DNA of 46,862 nucleotides from Gordonia sp. UBA7599 (GCA_002477755.1 DLKD01000121.1:15302-62163), one strand, 5' to 3'; counted from the first letter of the stretch, positions 9,108 to 19,439 are shown. A program made the numbers and translations. The notes: a model not told the origin generated them from the sequence alone.

Positions 9108-12100
9108 TCCTTGCTCGGCTCCAACCGGATGGACCCGGTTCGCGACCAGCCCCACTGCCTACGAATATCCGTCGTCACCACTGCCGGGCGCGCCTGCGGT
9201 TCACGCGGGTCGAGGCGCTCGAGTGCGCCCCAGCCGCGGTGCCAATCGCCGTCGAGGTAGCTGGGGACCGCCGTCGACGTCGTCATCGCGTCGCTGATGG
9301 CCAGGAGGCCGCCGCCAGCGGTGTTCATCCAGGTGCGTGATTGGCTCAATGCCATGGCGTAGTCGGGCAGGATCCGCCATTGCGGGATCTCGGCGACGCC
9401 GTAGCGGACCCCCATCGGCCGCTGGCACGGGAAGTGCGCGGCGACCATGAAGTCGATCAACGTGGGCGCGGTCGACCCGACGAGGTGCTGCAGGCTGACG
9501 ACCTGCGGCGCGCGCGGCGGTGTCAGCATGATGAACTGCGCCGCGCCGAGGTTGTTGTCCAGCGCGATCAACCGGACCACGTCGGCCCCGGGGGGTGCCG
9601 CCGACATCGGGAGGCGCAAGTTGCGCCACGGCCGGTTCGGGATGACCGGGCCCGGATCGATCGGGATGGCACCGGGACCCATCGGTTCGAATTGGCCAGC
9701 TGGCCCCCGCTTGCCGAACTGGAACCGCAGCGACTGGCCGAACACCGTCGCACCGAAGGCGTCGGTCGTGGAGATCGCACCGGCTGCGGTCACCACCAGC
9801 AGCGGCGAGGAGTTGCGCGCCGGCAGTCGGTACCAATCGGTCGTCAGTCGTGCCTCACCGTTGAACCCGAAGCTGCCCAGCACCGGCGTCGTGGCCGGCT
9901 TCAAACCGTAGGGCAGCGCGGCGGTGGACCCGTTCACCGTGCGGGGACCTCGGCCGCCGGTGGTGCCGGATTCCCACGTGCCCATGACGGCGAACGGTTT
10001 CGACGAGGAGCCGGCCACGTGGGCCTGGCCGGGCCGCGAACTGCCCATCTCCGCGGAGAGGTTGGTCGTAATGCCTTCGGGGGTGAAGCCGACCGGGTCC
10101 TCGCCGGCCAGTGCCTCCGACGCGGTGCGGCCCGATGCGGGCACTAGCATCCCGGCGTTGGCGTCGGGTTCGACCAGGACCTTGTCGGCCAGGGCGCACG
10201 GCTGTCCGCGCAGGGTGCCCACGTTGGTCGACAATGCCGTGGCCACCGGGTAGCGCGTCACCGCTGCTTTGGCGAACAGGGCCAGTTCGAGGATGACGAT
10301 CCCGCCGGCGATGATCGCGATCGGGGACCCGGCGATCGTCAGACGCATCCGATTCGCGAACTCCTCGTGACGCTTCGCCTCGGCCGCGACCGTCCCGGTC
10401 CCGGCGGCATCGGCATCATGGTGCTCGAGACCCTTGTTGTGGACGTAGTCCAGACGCAGGTGCTGCCACGCCGCGAGGACGCCGGTGACGACGGCGAGGA
10501 TCAGGAAGATCGTCGACATCGGAATGCCCATGAGGACCGGCGCACGGTCGAACCATGCGATCCCGACGTCGTAGAAGTACGGCCAGGCGTTCTTTCCCGC
10601 CGTCGCGGCGGCCAGCGCGAACATCAGCCCGGACACGAAGACGGTCAGGTTGCGGGTGGACCGCGCGGCCGACTGGGCGACCGCGAGTGTGGCGGTCGCG
10701 GCGACCGCCGCCGCGAGCCCGCTGTAGATGCCGAACTGGATGGTCCACTTGGTCGGGGTGAAGACCATCAGCACCATCGTCACGCCGATGGCGCCGACCG
10801 CGCGCCACGCCGGACCGTTGCGGACGCCATCGATGTGGCCGCGGCGCAGCAGGACGGCGACGGTGATGAACGCGGCCGCAAAGAGCAGCAGCACCGGGAC
10901 GCGGCGCGCCAGCGAGGCGTCGGGGGTGGTGACGGTGAGGAAGTAGTAGCGCAGGTACTCCTGGAACCACGGCAGATTGGGCCCGACCTGGTAGCGGATC
11001 TTCATCGCCTCGGCGACGGTCGCGAGCGTTTGGTCGGCGAAGACGACGAGCAGCACGGCCAGCGCGGCGGCCCCCAACGGCGCGAGGATGGCCGCCGTGC
11101 CGATCTCGCGGCTGCGGGCCACCCCGATGGCCAACACCGCGCGGGCGCCGACGAGGAGGATGGCGATCCCGATGACACCGTGGGGCGCGGCGGCGAAGGT
11201 GAATCCGGCGGCGACGACGGCCAGTCCGACGGGCAGAAGGCGCTTGGAGGTGATCGCGGACTCGATCGCCCACCACGTCAGCAGCGAACCGAGGACTATG
11301 ACCGACTCACTGCGCAGGCCGCTGCCGAACGGCATCCAGAAGGCGGTGAACACCGATGCGGCCGCCCATACCGGCCACCCGTGGGACACGGCGGTGCCAA
11401 GCCGCGGGAGCAGGACCCGGCTCAGGATGTACCAGGACAGCAGACCGCAGGCGAGGCTGGGCAGGTGCATCCACAGCATCGACGTGGAGACCGACGACCA
11501 GTGCGCGAGGAATTCGTAGTACCAGCTGAACGGCGCCTCGGCGATGCCGAAGAAGCGGTAGTAGTTCGGCAGGTAGCCGGCCTCGCCCGCGACACGGCCC
11601 ATGCTGAGGATGTAGCCGTCGTCGGGCCCGCCCGCGCCGAGCAGCGCCCAGACCAGCAGTGCGGCGGTGACGGCCAGGTCGGACAGTCGGGGCCGCAGCG
11701 AGGCGAGGAAACCGGTGCGGTGGTGCAACTCGCCGTCGGTGACGGCTTCCTCGTGTGCGGCGCGCACGGTGGCCGAGCGGCGGTCCAAGAGTGCCAATGC
11801 GCCGAGGGCTGCGATGATCGCGAGCAGGCCCACGATGCTGACCAGTCGCTTGATCAGCGTCGGAGACGATTGGTAGCGGTTGTCGATGTCGATGCGCGCC
11901 GTGAGGCCCTGGTGGCCAGCCTGCTCGATGGCGGCCGGGGGCAGCGACGAGAAGATGCCGTCGATCTGCGGCTGGGCTTCCGGCGCCGCCTGGACCGCGG
12001 GGCCGAGTCCCACGAATTGGGCGCTCGGACCGGCCGATCCGGAGTGGATGCGCAGCACCGAGCAGCCAGCCAGACCGGCTCGCGGCGCGCTGGCCAACAG

Positions 12101-12493
12101 GCTGTTGCGGCTCAACACGGTGACGGTGTCGCCGGCCTTCACCGTCAGCCCGCGGTTCCCGCCCCCCGGAACCGTCGTCAGGACTGTCGAGGTCTCCGAC
12201 GGCAGTCCGGCGAGCACGGCGCACGGGATGGTGATGTGCAGTGATCGGGCGGTCTGTGCGATGAGGGGCGCGGTCACCGACGAGGAGGTCGTCAGGGTCT
12301 GGCCCTGCGGCCAGGTGAACGATGCCTGCACGGCCTTCACCGGCAGCAGTGGCGTCAATGCGCACGCCACGATTCCGACAAGGCCGGCGACGATGGCGAG
12401 AAGCCGCAACCGCTTCACCTGATTGCGCTGATCAGCGCGGGCATCGGCGGGCTCGGGCGCGATCGCCCCCGATTGCGTGGAAGACACAGACAC
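9104..12493 (-). CDS. embA: Arabinosyltransferase EmbA
   Basis: 1129 aa from a GTG at 12493. Second member of the emb run, partner of EmbB in making the terminal arabinan motif of arabinogalactan. It keeps the Emb core with PDDGYILSMGRV, though the residues before the two aspartates are GAGGP rather than the ANTS or PNTS of its siblings. A first transmembrane helix follows a roughly 30-residue cytoplasmic lead, and the C-terminal domain contains the family motif FPCQRPMGVRYGVAEIP. There are 66 bases between the embC stop and this start, and a 4-base ATGA overlap with embB downstream. The EmbA/EmbB split rests mainly on order. Confidence 0.9.
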   Translation of the reverse strand: MSVSSTQSGAIAPEPADARADQRNQVKRLRLLAIVAGLVGIVACALTPLLPVKAVQASFTWPQGQTLTTSSSVTAPLIAQTARSLHITIPCAVLAGLPSETSTVLTTVPGGGNRGLTVKAGDTVTVLSRNSLLASAPRAGLAGCSVLRIHSGSAGPSAQFVGLGPAVQAAPEAQPQIDGIFSSLPPAAIEQAGHQGLTARIDIDNRYQSSPTLIKRLVSIVGLLAIIAALGALALLDRRSATVRAAHEEAVTDGELHHRTGFLASLRPRLSDLAVTAALLVWALLGAGGPDDGYILSMGRVAGEAGYLPNYYRFFGIAEAPFSWYYEFLAHWSSVSTSMLWMHLPSLACGLLSWYILSRVLLPRLGTAVSHGWPVWAAASVFTAFWMPFGSGLRSESVIVLGSLLTWWAIESAITSKRLLPVGLAVVAAGFTFAAAPHGVIGIAILLVGARAVLAIGVARSREIGTAAILAPLGAAALAVLLVVFADQTLATVAEAMKIRYQVGPNLPWFQEYLRYYFLTVTTPDASLARRVPVLLLFAAAFITVAVLLRRGHIDGVRNGPAWRAVGAIGVTMVLMVFTPTKWTIQFGIYSGLAAAVAATATLAVAQSAARSTRNLTVFVSGLMFALAAATAGKNAWPYFYDVGIAWFDRAPVLMGIPMSTIFLILAVVTGVLAAWQHLRLDYVHNKGLEHHDADAAGTGTVAAEAKRHEEFANRMRLTIAGSPIAIIAGGIVILELALFAKAAVTRYPVATALSTNVGTLRGQPCALADKVLVEPDANAGMLVPASGRTASEALAGEDPVGFTPEGITTNLSAEMGSSRPGQAHVAGSSSKPFAVMGTWESGTTGGRGPRTVNGSTAALPYGLKPATTPVLGSFGFNGEARLTTDWYRLPARNSSPLLVVTAAGAISTTDAFGATVFGQSLRFQFGKRGPAGQFEPMGPGAIPIDPGPVIPNRPWRNLRLPMSAAPPGADVVRLIALDNNLGAAQFIMLTPPRAPQVVSLQHLVGSTAPTLIDFMVAAHFPCQRPMGVRYGVAEIPQWRILPDYAMALSQSRTWMNTAGGGLLAISDAMTTSTAVPSYLDGDWHRGWGALERLDPREPQARPAVVTTDIRRQWGWSRTGSIRLEPSKE

Positions 12494-12559
12494 GAATTCT
12501 CATGTTAGGCGACGCGCCTGAGGAAAAACCCATCGCCACCCAACCCGAGGGGTGCGGGG

Positions 12560-15500
12560 TCAGTGCCAGATCGGGGTGGGCCGCCACAGTCCGCTACGGA
12601 CGCGGGTGCCGGTGATGAGCTCTGCGGGCGCGATACTGTTCGGCGCGAATGGGTGGTACCGCTCGAGCGCACCCCAGTCCCGTCCGATATCGCCCTTCAG
12701 ATACGTCGCGACCGTCTCCGGCTCCTGGGACACCTCGAGCCAGCCGAGGGGACCGCCGCCGCTGGCGCTCTGCCACGTCGACACCGCGGCAGCGAGGTCC
12801 GCACCGGGCCGGATGCGCCAATCCGGGATCTCCGCGACGCCGTAGCGGTGGCCGAACGGACGCTGACACGGGAACACCAGCCCCGAGGTCCAATCGACCT
12901 GCACGGGGTCGGACTTGCCGACCACCTGCTGCAGGGTCTGCAACTGCGGCAACCGCGGCGGTGTGACGACGATGTAGCGGTCGGCGGCCAGGTTGTCGTC
13001 GCGCGCGACGATCCGGATCGCGGTGGTGTCTGCGGGCAGCGCGTCGGTATTGAGCCGCACATTGCGCCACGAGGGTCGCGGACCGGGATCGATGAGGGGG
13101 ATGGACCCGGCGACGCCGAGTGCGCCGTCGCGCGTCTGGGCGTCGACGCGGGTCGTCGAATACTCGAGGACGAGGTCGGGACGCTCGAACCATCCGGCCG
13201 CGGAGAACGTGATGAGCGGGTTCTGACGGAATCCGGCGGGCAGCGCGTACCACGCCGAGCGCAGCCGTGCCGGAGTCTGCGCGTCCTCGGAATAGCTGCC
13301 CAGGACCGGCGTGCGCGCCGGGTCGAGGAAGAACGGGAGCCGAGCGTGGCTGCCGTTGATCCCCGGTACTGCGCGGTAGCCGCCGGAGGTGCCGCCACTG
13401 TTGGCCGCCAGGACGCCGGGGTCGGCGTTGGCGGTGTCGGCGAGGACGCCCAGCGATCCCTGGGCGGCATTGGTGACCATCCCCGTCGGTACGCCGTTGG
13501 GGGTGAAGCCGTCCGTCGGCGCCGCAGCCGGGTCGGTTCGAGGCGGCGCGGGCGGTCCGGCGAGGGCCTGGCCGGGGCTAAGGGAACGGTCCACCGGGGA
13601 CAGTTGGAATCGTGACGGGTCTGTCTCGGTCCAGATCTTCTCCGCCATCCCGCACTCGATGCCGGCGAGCGCCTCGAGGTTGGAGCGCGGCACCGAGTAC
13701 GAGTTCGACTGGCGGACGCCGGCCATGATCGCTGTCGCCACCTGGAACAGCACGACCGCGGCAACGATGAACACGAGCGGCTCGGATACCAGGGCCGATC
13801 CCAACCGGCGCGCTCGATTGGCGGGCACGGAATCGTCCGAGGAGTCGTCGACGAATTCGTCGGCATGGGGGTCGGTGCCGGTGAAGGGCTCGCGCAGGTG
13901 GAAATACAGGGCCAGGGCCAGCAGCGCGAGTGCGGCGGCCAGGAGGACCGACGCGATCCGGAAGCCGAAGGTGACCTGTTCGGTGCCCCACGGCATGCCC
14001 CATGCCGAGGAGTAGAAGTACGAGTTGGGTGCCGTGAACGCCATTCCGGCGATGAAGAGGGTCAGGGCGGCGAAGATCGTCCGGTTGCGCCGCGAGTGCA
14101 TCGACTGGTGACCGACGGCGATGGCGGTGATCGCCGCCAGCGCGGCCCCCAGGCCGGCGAACACGCCGAAGTGGTGGGTCCACTTGGTGGGCGTGAACAT
14201 CAGGAACAGCAGCGAGCCGAACACGATGCCGACGATGCGGGCCGTGGGGCCGCTCGCCGTCCCGGGGATTCGCCCCTTGCGCAGCAGCATGGCGGCGGAG
14301 ACCGCCAGCGACAGCAGCAGGATGAGCACTGCGAAGCGTCGGGAGATGGAGCCGTTGGCGGAGAACTCGAACAGCGACGAGTAGCGGTCGATCTCGTTGT
14401 ACCAGTGCAGCGACGGACCCAGCGCGGTCTTCATCGTGCTGGCGTCCATGAAGGCGCGCAGTGTGAGGTTGGAGAAGACGATGAAGACGACGAACGTGCC
14501 GGCCGCGACGACGGGGGCCAAGAGGGCGACGTAGGTGGCCACGCTGCCCCACCGGCTGCTGGAACTGGAGGCGGTCCCTCGCCCGTCGTCGATGTTGAGC
14601 TGGCTGTCGATGTCTTTGGCGCGCTTGATGATGGCGAGGATCATCGGCCGGGCCCCGGCGATGAGTGCGGCGACGGCGAGCAGGCCGGTCGGCCCGGCCG
14701 CCAGGCTCAGTGCGCCGATCATGCAGGCGATCGCGGCGGGCAGGATGCGCCCGGTGGCAATCGCGCGCTCCACCGAGCACCAGGTGAGCAGTGCGCCCAG
14801 ACAGATGATCGGCTCAGGGCGCAACCCGTTGTCGAAGGGGAACCACATCGCGAGGAATGCCGCCGCCGCGGTGGCCCCGACGATGGGACGGGCCGCGGCG
14901 CGACCGAGGCGGGGGAGAACCTCGTGGCTCAGGATCAGCCACACCGCGATGCCGCACAGCAGCGCGGGGAGTCGTAACCACGGGCTGGACAGGTTGACCT
15001 GCGCCAACCAGCCGAAGACGGAGTAATACCAGCCGAATGGGGCCTCCGGCGCCCCGAACCAGCGGAAGTAGTTGGCGGTGTACTCGCCGGCCTGTCCGAC
15101 CCGCGCCATGGTGAGGAGATAGCCGTCGTCGGAGGTGTTCGGACCGACGAAGTGCCAGACCACCAACATGCCCAGCACGATGTAGTCGCGCACCTTGAGG
15201 TGCCACCAGCGAGCCGGGAGGATGCGGCGGTGGCCGCGCCCGTCGCTGCCGTCGAGGATCGCCAGTGCGATGAGCGACGCGAGGGTGGCGAGGATCCCGA
15301 CGATCAGCACGGCGCGCTTGAGTAGCGTCGGCGGTGTGCTGTACCGGGTGTCGGGGGTGGCGTGGGCGCTCAGGCCCCGCACCGTCGATGCGGGCCCGGA
15401 CAGATCGGTGAAGAAGCCGGTGAGCTGTGGGCGCTGGTCGGCACCCAGGTGCTCGTCGTCGCGACCGGCGGTGGTGCCGGTGACCGGCGCGCCAGCGCCG

Positions 15501-15961
15501 TCGCGCAGGCCGGTGAAAGTGGCGGTGACCGCCTCGGCGGTCGCGGTGACGTCGATGGAGCGGCAGTGCGGACCGGTGACGTCAGACAGGGGCGCGGAAG
15601 CAACCGGGATGTTGCGAACGGTGACCTGGACGCTCGTCTTGTCGGCGCTTCGCTGGACGAACAAGCCGCGCTCGGGCGCGGGCGGCGCCTGCTTCGGCAC
15701 GGTCGAGAGCAGGACCGAACCGTCGTCGGGCAGATGGGTCACCGCCGAACAGGGGATCGACATGGTGAGGTCGATCGGCACGTAGGCGATGAGCGGGGAG
15801 TTGACGCTGCGGAGCGTGCCCTGCTGCGGCCAGGAGATCTCGGCGGTCGCCTGGTTGACCGGCATCAACGGCGCGGCTAGCGCCAGCAGAAAGCCCAGAA
15901 GGCCGGTGACGATGGCCGCGATGCGGGCTCGTCGGAGGGTCTGCACTGGCACAAAGGGCAA
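12560..15961 (-). CDS. embC: Arabinosyltransferase EmbC
   Basis: About 1133 aa; first and longest of three Emb paralogues. In M. tuberculosis EmbC lengthens the arabinan of lipoarabinomannan. The catalytic loop reads PNTSDDGYLLTMARV and the C-terminal region carries FPCQRPFGHRYGVAEIP. Two hydrophilic Ser/Asp-rich insertions (the DIDSQLNIDDGRG and DEFVDDSSDDSV segments) account for the extra length. The start is uncertain: TTG at 15961 gives the longest frame, and GTGs four and six codons later are equally plausible. The divergent aroQ begins 80 bases upstream, so this intergenic space must hold both promoters, and embC is not simply co-transcribed with aftA. Confidence 0.9.
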   Translation of the reverse strand: MPFVPVQTLRRARIAAIVTGLLGFLLALAAPLMPVNQATAEISWPQQGTLRSVNSPLIAYVPIDLTMSIPCSAVTHLPDDGSVLLSTVPKQAPPAPERGLFVQRSADKTSVQVTVRNIPVASAPLSDVTGPHCRSIDVTATAEAVTATFTGLRDGAGAPVTGTTAGRDDEHLGADQRPQLTGFFTDLSGPASTVRGLSAHATPDTRYSTPPTLLKRAVLIVGILATLASLIALAILDGSDGRGHRRILPARWWHLKVRDYIVLGMLVVWHFVGPNTSDDGYLLTMARVGQAGEYTANYFRWFGAPEAPFGWYYSVFGWLAQVNLSSPWLRLPALLCGIAVWLILSHEVLPRLGRAAARPIVGATAAAAFLAMWFPFDNGLRPEPIICLGALLTWCSVERAIATGRILPAAIACMIGALSLAAGPTGLLAVAALIAGARPMILAIIKRAKDIDSQLNIDDGRGTASSSSSRWGSVATYVALLAPVVAAGTFVVFIVFSNLTLRAFMDASTMKTALGPSLHWYNEIDRYSSLFEFSANGSISRRFAVLILLLSLAVSAAMLLRKGRIPGTASGPTARIVGIVFGSLLFLMFTPTKWTHHFGVFAGLGAALAAITAIAVGHQSMHSRRNRTIFAALTLFIAGMAFTAPNSYFYSSAWGMPWGTEQVTFGFRIASVLLAAALALLALALYFHLREPFTGTDPHADEFVDDSSDDSVPANRARRLGSALVSEPLVFIVAAVVLFQVATAIMAGVRQSNSYSVPRSNLEALAGIECGMAEKIWTETDPSRFQLSPVDRSLSPGQALAGPPAPPRTDPAAAPTDGFTPNGVPTGMVTNAAQGSLGVLADTANADPGVLAANSGGTSGGYRAVPGINGSHARLPFFLDPARTPVLGSYSEDAQTPARLRSAWYALPAGFRQNPLITFSAAGWFERPDLVLEYSTTRVDAQTRDGALGVAGSIPLIDPGPRPSWRNVRLNTDALPADTTAIRIVARDDNLAADRYIVVTPPRLPQLQTLQQVVGKSDPVQVDWTSGLVFPCQRPFGHRYGVAEIPDWRIRPGADLAAAVSTWQSASGGGPLGWLEVSQEPETVATYLKGDIGRDWGALERYHPFAPNSIAPAELITGTRVRSGLWRPTPIWH

Positions 15962-16040
15962 TGCTAGTCGGTGGTCGGGCCGCCCCGGCCATGTGTCGCA
16001 TCAACGGCCTGCATGCGGTGGTGGTGATTAGGCTGGGGTC

Positions 16041-16505
16041 ATGGCCGAGAACGAACCGTTGCCGCTGTTGTTGCTCAATGGCCCCAACCTGAACACCTTG
16101 GGGTTGCGCGAGCCGGAGATCTACGGCTCGACGACCCTCGCCGAGGTCGTCCGCGACTGCGAGCGCCTCGCCGCCGAACTCGGTTTCGGCCTGCGCGCGG
16201 CGCAGACCAACAGCGAGGGCGAGATGATCGACTGGCTGCACGAGGCCCGTGGCCAGGTCAGCGGCATCATCATCAACGCCGGCGCCTGGACGCACACGTC
16301 GATCGCCCTGGCCGACGCGTTGCGGATCCCCGAGGTGCCGGTCATCGAGGTCCACATCAGCAACGTCCACCAGCGCGAAGAGTTCCGGCACCACTCCTAC
16401 ATCTCGCCGCTCGCCGTCGGCGTCATCGTCGGGCTCGGCGTCAACGGCTACGAGTACGCGGTGCGCTTCCTCGCCGACCACCTCTCCCCGTCGACCGAGG
16501 ACTGA
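16041..16505 (+). CDS. aroQ: Type II 3-dehydroquinate dehydratase
   Basis: 154 aa, the usual length for the dodecameric type II enzyme. It converts 3-dehydroquinate to 3-dehydroshikimate in the shikimate pathway. Family motifs are present in order: [13 protein letters not shown], the flexible lid with REPEIYG (catalytic Arg and Tyr), [10 protein letters not shown], and VIEVHISN with the catalytic His. The start ATG lies in GGGGTCATGG. The gene is on the opposite strand inside the aftA-emb cluster, divergent from embC and convergent with aftA; no other shikimate gene is nearby. Confidence 0.95.
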   Translation: MAENEPLPLLLLNGPNLNTLGLREPEIYGSTTLAEVVRDCERLAAELGFGLRAAQTNSEGEMIDWLHEARGQVSGIIINAGAWTHTSIALADALRIPEVPVIEVHISNVHQREEFRHHSYISPLAVGVIVGLGVNGYEYAVRFLADHLSPSTED

Positions 16506-16521
16506 CACGGGTCATTCCTGC

Positions 16522-16569
16522 GCCGTTTCGCCAATCCTCCCTCAGTCGGTGATGGGTAGACGAAACGGC
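16522..16569. terminator. Inverted repeat between convergent aroQ and aftA
   Basis: GCCGTTTCG (16522-16530) and CGAAACGGC (16561-16569) form a perfect 9-bp stem with a 30-base loop, between the aroQ stop at 16505 and the aftA stop at 16583. Position suggests a bidirectional terminator; the long loop and lack of a T-run keep confidence low. Confidence 0.35.
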
Positions 16570-16582
16570 ATGGGGCTGGCGG

Positions 16583-18547
16583 TCAGTTGCGCACGACGAG
16601 GACGAACGGCCCGATCTCGGTGACCTTGAATTGCGGACCTGCGAAGGCCGATGCCGGGAAGGTGACGGTGTAGCGACTGACGTTCGGGTCGTTCGGGTAG
16701 ACGTCGCGCGCCAGTTTCAAGGTGTAGCCGTCGGGGCTGTAGCGGAACAGGAATACGTCGGGCGCCCGCCACGGCGACGCGTCCAGGTTCGCGACCATCT
16801 CCGCGGGCGTCGTCGCCTTCGACCACTTCTCGATGGCCGCGGCCCGCTTGTCGAACTCGGCCAGCGGGTTGGCGTAGTGCGACGTCAGGCCCTGGAAGCC
16901 CCAGTACGGGTAGATCGAGAGGAAGTCGAAGTCTGCCGTCAGGAGGACCACGTCGGTGGCCGGCTTACCGGTCTGCTCGGCGATCGCCGCCGCGATCTTG
17001 GGGTAGTAGGCCTGGGCGCCGGCCGGGCGCTTGTCGGCGCGCTGCCCGTTGCCGTCGGTGTCGGCGTAGGCGATGTTGATGTCACCGGCCAGCATCGACG
17101 GGACGTGCTGCGCGGTGGCGACGGCGAGAATCGTCGCGACGGCGCCGATGACGAATCGCACGTCACCGAGCTTGCCGACCACCCACGACGCGGCGGCTGC
17201 GACGCCGAGGACGCCGGCGGCACTCAGGACTGCCGCGAGCATCGGCTCGAGACGAAAGGCCAGCAGTGTCGACCCGGTCGCGGTCATGGCCATCGAGAGC
17301 AGTGACACCAGGTAGACCGCCACGACGGCGGTACCCAGGGCGAGCGCGATACTGCGCTCACGGAACCGCCACAGGATCCAGATGAAGCCGATCGCGGCGA
17401 GTAGGCCGAAGATCGTCGCGCGCAGCATCGGGAACGGCAGTTGGGAGCCGGCTTCAGGTAGGTAGTGCTCGTAGGTGCCGCCGCTGGCCGGCCGGTTCTG
17501 CGCGCGGGCATGCAGGTAGGGCCCCCAGGTGATCAGTGCGACCGCGCCGGCGATCACGCCCATGACACCCAGGCGTGCGGCGTAGACGCCGAGTAGTCGT
17601 AGTCGCAGGCGGCGGGTACGCGCCGTCGGGACGGTCTTGTTCCCCGTCTGCAGCCACGCGCTGACAAGCAGCCACAGCGCCAGCAGGCAGGCGATGCCGG
17701 CGAACACCCCGGCGTAGAGGGTGTAGAAGGTGGCGCAGGCACCCAGGAACACGCCGGCCACTACGACCGCCGGCCACGGCGTCGACCGCAGTCCGACCTC
17801 GTCGACGGGAGTCTTCGGCCCGCGCAGCGCATGCAGGATCGTCGGGAGCAGGGCGACGCCCAGCAGGATCAGCACGGCGGCGTAGGGCTCGGGCGAGGCG
17901 TAGGCGAGGACCGTCAGCGTCACCGCGAGCGAGACGGCGACGCCGCGGTCGGCGCCGATCATCCGGTTCCAGAGCACGGTCGCCAGGGCGGCGGCCGCCG
18001 CGATCGAGATGACCGACCACGGCTTGTAGGCCTCCCAGCCGGCCAGGCCGACGAGGTTGGCGTAGCGCCCGCCCAACCAGAACCAGCCCGCGGGGTAGAA
18101 CGGCGGCAGGTCGAAGTAGGTCATGTCGGCCAGCCGCGGCGACGACGTCAGGCGGGTCAGGTACTCGACGCGGAACTGCTGGTCGACCGAGAGGCCGAAC
18201 AGATACAGCTTTGTCGCCGCCAACGGCACCCCCAGGGTCACCGTCACGAGACCGGCCATCCCGACGGCGGAGATCGCGTCGACGAGAAGGCGGCTCGACA
18301 GCTTTGATTGGGCCCGCTCGCTAGCGCTCCCGGCGCCCGTGGGCCGCCAGCGGTAGAGCAGCACCGCGACGAGCAGGACCGCGATGGCACCGACCTGCCC
18401 CACCGTCGTCACCGCGCGCAAGACGTTGGACGCGTTGTAGGCCGGCCAGTCCACCGTCGCGATCGCGGTCAGACCGATCCAGGCCACGATCGCGCCGATA
18501 GCCGTCGCCGCAACGAGGCGCAGCGCGGCGCGGATTGAAGTACTCAC
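16583..18547 (-). CDS. aftA: Galactan 5-O-arabinofuranosyltransferase AftA
   Basis: 654 aa GT-C membrane enzyme that adds the first arabinofuranose to galactan, priming arabinan synthesis before the Emb proteins act. About 11-13 hydrophobic helices cover residues 1-450, and the luminal loop holds DLPPFYPAGWFWLGGRYAN, an AftA hallmark. The soluble C-terminal domain contains LLTADFDFLSIYPYWGFQ. Start is a GTG at 18547. dprE2 lies upstream on the same strand with a 100-base gap holding a strong hairpin; downstream, aroQ interrupts the usual aftA-embC order. Confidence 0.92.
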   Translation of the reverse strand: MSTSIRAALRLVAATAIGAIVAWIGLTAIATVDWPAYNASNVLRAVTTVGQVGAIAVLLVAVLLYRWRPTGAGSASERAQSKLSSRLLVDAISAVGMAGLVTVTLGVPLAATKLYLFGLSVDQQFRVEYLTRLTSSPRLADMTYFDLPPFYPAGWFWLGGRYANLVGLAGWEAYKPWSVISIAAAAALATVLWNRMIGADRGVAVSLAVTLTVLAYASPEPYAAVLILLGVALLPTILHALRGPKTPVDEVGLRSTPWPAVVVAGVFLGACATFYTLYAGVFAGIACLLALWLLVSAWLQTGNKTVPTARTRRLRLRLLGVYAARLGVMGVIAGAVALITWGPYLHARAQNRPASGGTYEHYLPEAGSQLPFPMLRATIFGLLAAIGFIWILWRFRERSIALALGTAVVAVYLVSLLSMAMTATGSTLLAFRLEPMLAAVLSAAGVLGVAAAASWVVGKLGDVRFVIGAVATILAVATAQHVPSMLAGDINIAYADTDGNGQRADKRPAGAQAYYPKIAAAIAEQTGKPATDVVLLTADFDFLSIYPYWGFQGLTSHYANPLAEFDKRAAAIEKWSKATTPAEMVANLDASPWRAPDVFLFRYSPDGYTLKLARDVYPNDPNVSRYTVTFPASAFAGPQFKVTEIGPFVLVVRN

Positions 18548-18590
18548 GGTTGCCGAATCTATCCGATCAGCACAACGGCTACCGGAACCA

Positions 18591-18622
18591 ACAACCCCTA
18601 CGGTTGCTTCCGTAGGGGTTGT
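18591..18622. terminator. Perfect 13-bp hairpin between dprE2 and aftA
   Basis: ACAACCCCTACGG (18591-18603), loop TTGCTT, and its exact complement (18610-18622). Located 26 bases past the dprE2 stop in the direction of transcription. No T-run follows on either strand, so it may be a U-less actinobacterial terminator, an attenuator or an mRNA-processing hairpin controlling aftA. Confidence 0.6.
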
Positions 18623-18647
18623 GGGGATCGGTAGCCGATGGTGCGGG

Positions 18648-19409
18648 TCAGATCGGCAGCTTGCGGAACACCGGGCGAGGGATGTGGCGCAGCACCATCA
18701 TGATGACGCGGAACGGACCGGGCGCCCAGACGATCTCTTTGCCCTTGCCTGCCGCGGCGACGGCCAGCGCGGCGACGTCTTCCTTGTCGACGGTGAGCGG
18801 GGCTTCCTTCACATGTGCCGAGAGTCGAGTGCGGACCTGGCCGGGTCGGATGACCAGCACCCGGGGGCCGAACTCGCGCAGGGCCTCGCCCAGGCCGAGG
18901 TAGAAGCCGTCGAGGCCGGCCTTCGTGGAGCCGTACACGAAGTTGGAGCGGCGTACACGCTCGCCGGCGACCGAACTCATCGCGATGATCTGGCCGTGGC
19001 CCTGGGCGCGCATTTTCTCGCCGAGCAGGACGCCGACGGAGACGGCCGCGACGTAGTTGATCTGTGCCTCCAGCACGGCCAGGCGCTGGTCCTGCCAGGC
19101 CTGCTCGTCGTCGCCCTGAATGCCGAAGGCGACGATCGCGACGTCGATGTCGCCGTCGGCGAAAGCGGTGTCGATGACGCCGGGGTGGGTGTCGGTGGCC
19201 AACGCGTCGAAGTCGATGACGGTGACGTCGGTGGCACCGGCGTCCTTCATGGAGGCGACAGCGGCGTCGGCAGCGTCGTCACCGGGGACGCAGGCGAGCA
19301 CGACGCGCGCCGGGCCCAGCTTGAGGTACTCGGCGGTGATGGCCAGGCCGATCTCGGAGCTGCCCCCGAGAACCAGGATGGACTGCGGGGCGCCGACGGC
19401 GTTGATCAT
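18648..19409 (-). CDS. dprE2: Decaprenylphosphoryl-2-keto-ribose reductase DprE2
   Basis: 253 aa short-chain dehydrogenase. It uses NAD(P)H to reduce the keto intermediate made by DprE1, giving decaprenyl-phospho-arabinose, the only arabinose donor for AftA and the Emb proteins. The Rossmann motif is GGSSEIG (residues 16-22). The catalytic set is SSVAGER followed by [12 protein letters not shown], where YxxxK is the active-site pair. The length matches the family. It lies 30 bases after dprE1 on the same strand, which makes it a clear two-gene unit. ATG start at 19409. Confidence 0.94.
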   Translation of the reverse strand: MINAVGAPQSILVLGGSSEIGLAITAEYLKLGPARVVLACVPGDDAADAAVASMKDAGATDVTVIDFDALATDTHPGVIDTAFADGDIDVAIVAFGIQGDDEQAWQDQRLAVLEAQINYVAAVSVGVLLGEKMRAQGHGQIIAMSSVAGERVRRSNFVYGSTKAGLDGFYLGLGEALREFGPRVLVIRPGQVRTRLSAHVKEAPLTVDKEDVAALAVAAAGKGKEIVWAPGPFRVIMMVLRHIPRPVFRKLPI

Positions 19410-19439
19410 GGTGGTTCCTTCAGTACGTGCGAGCAGGTG

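Noticed and set aside
10367-12244. 625-codon plus-strand frame opposite embA
   Set aside because: Shadow of a conserved Emb gene; Gly/Arg/Asp-rich composition with no family motif.
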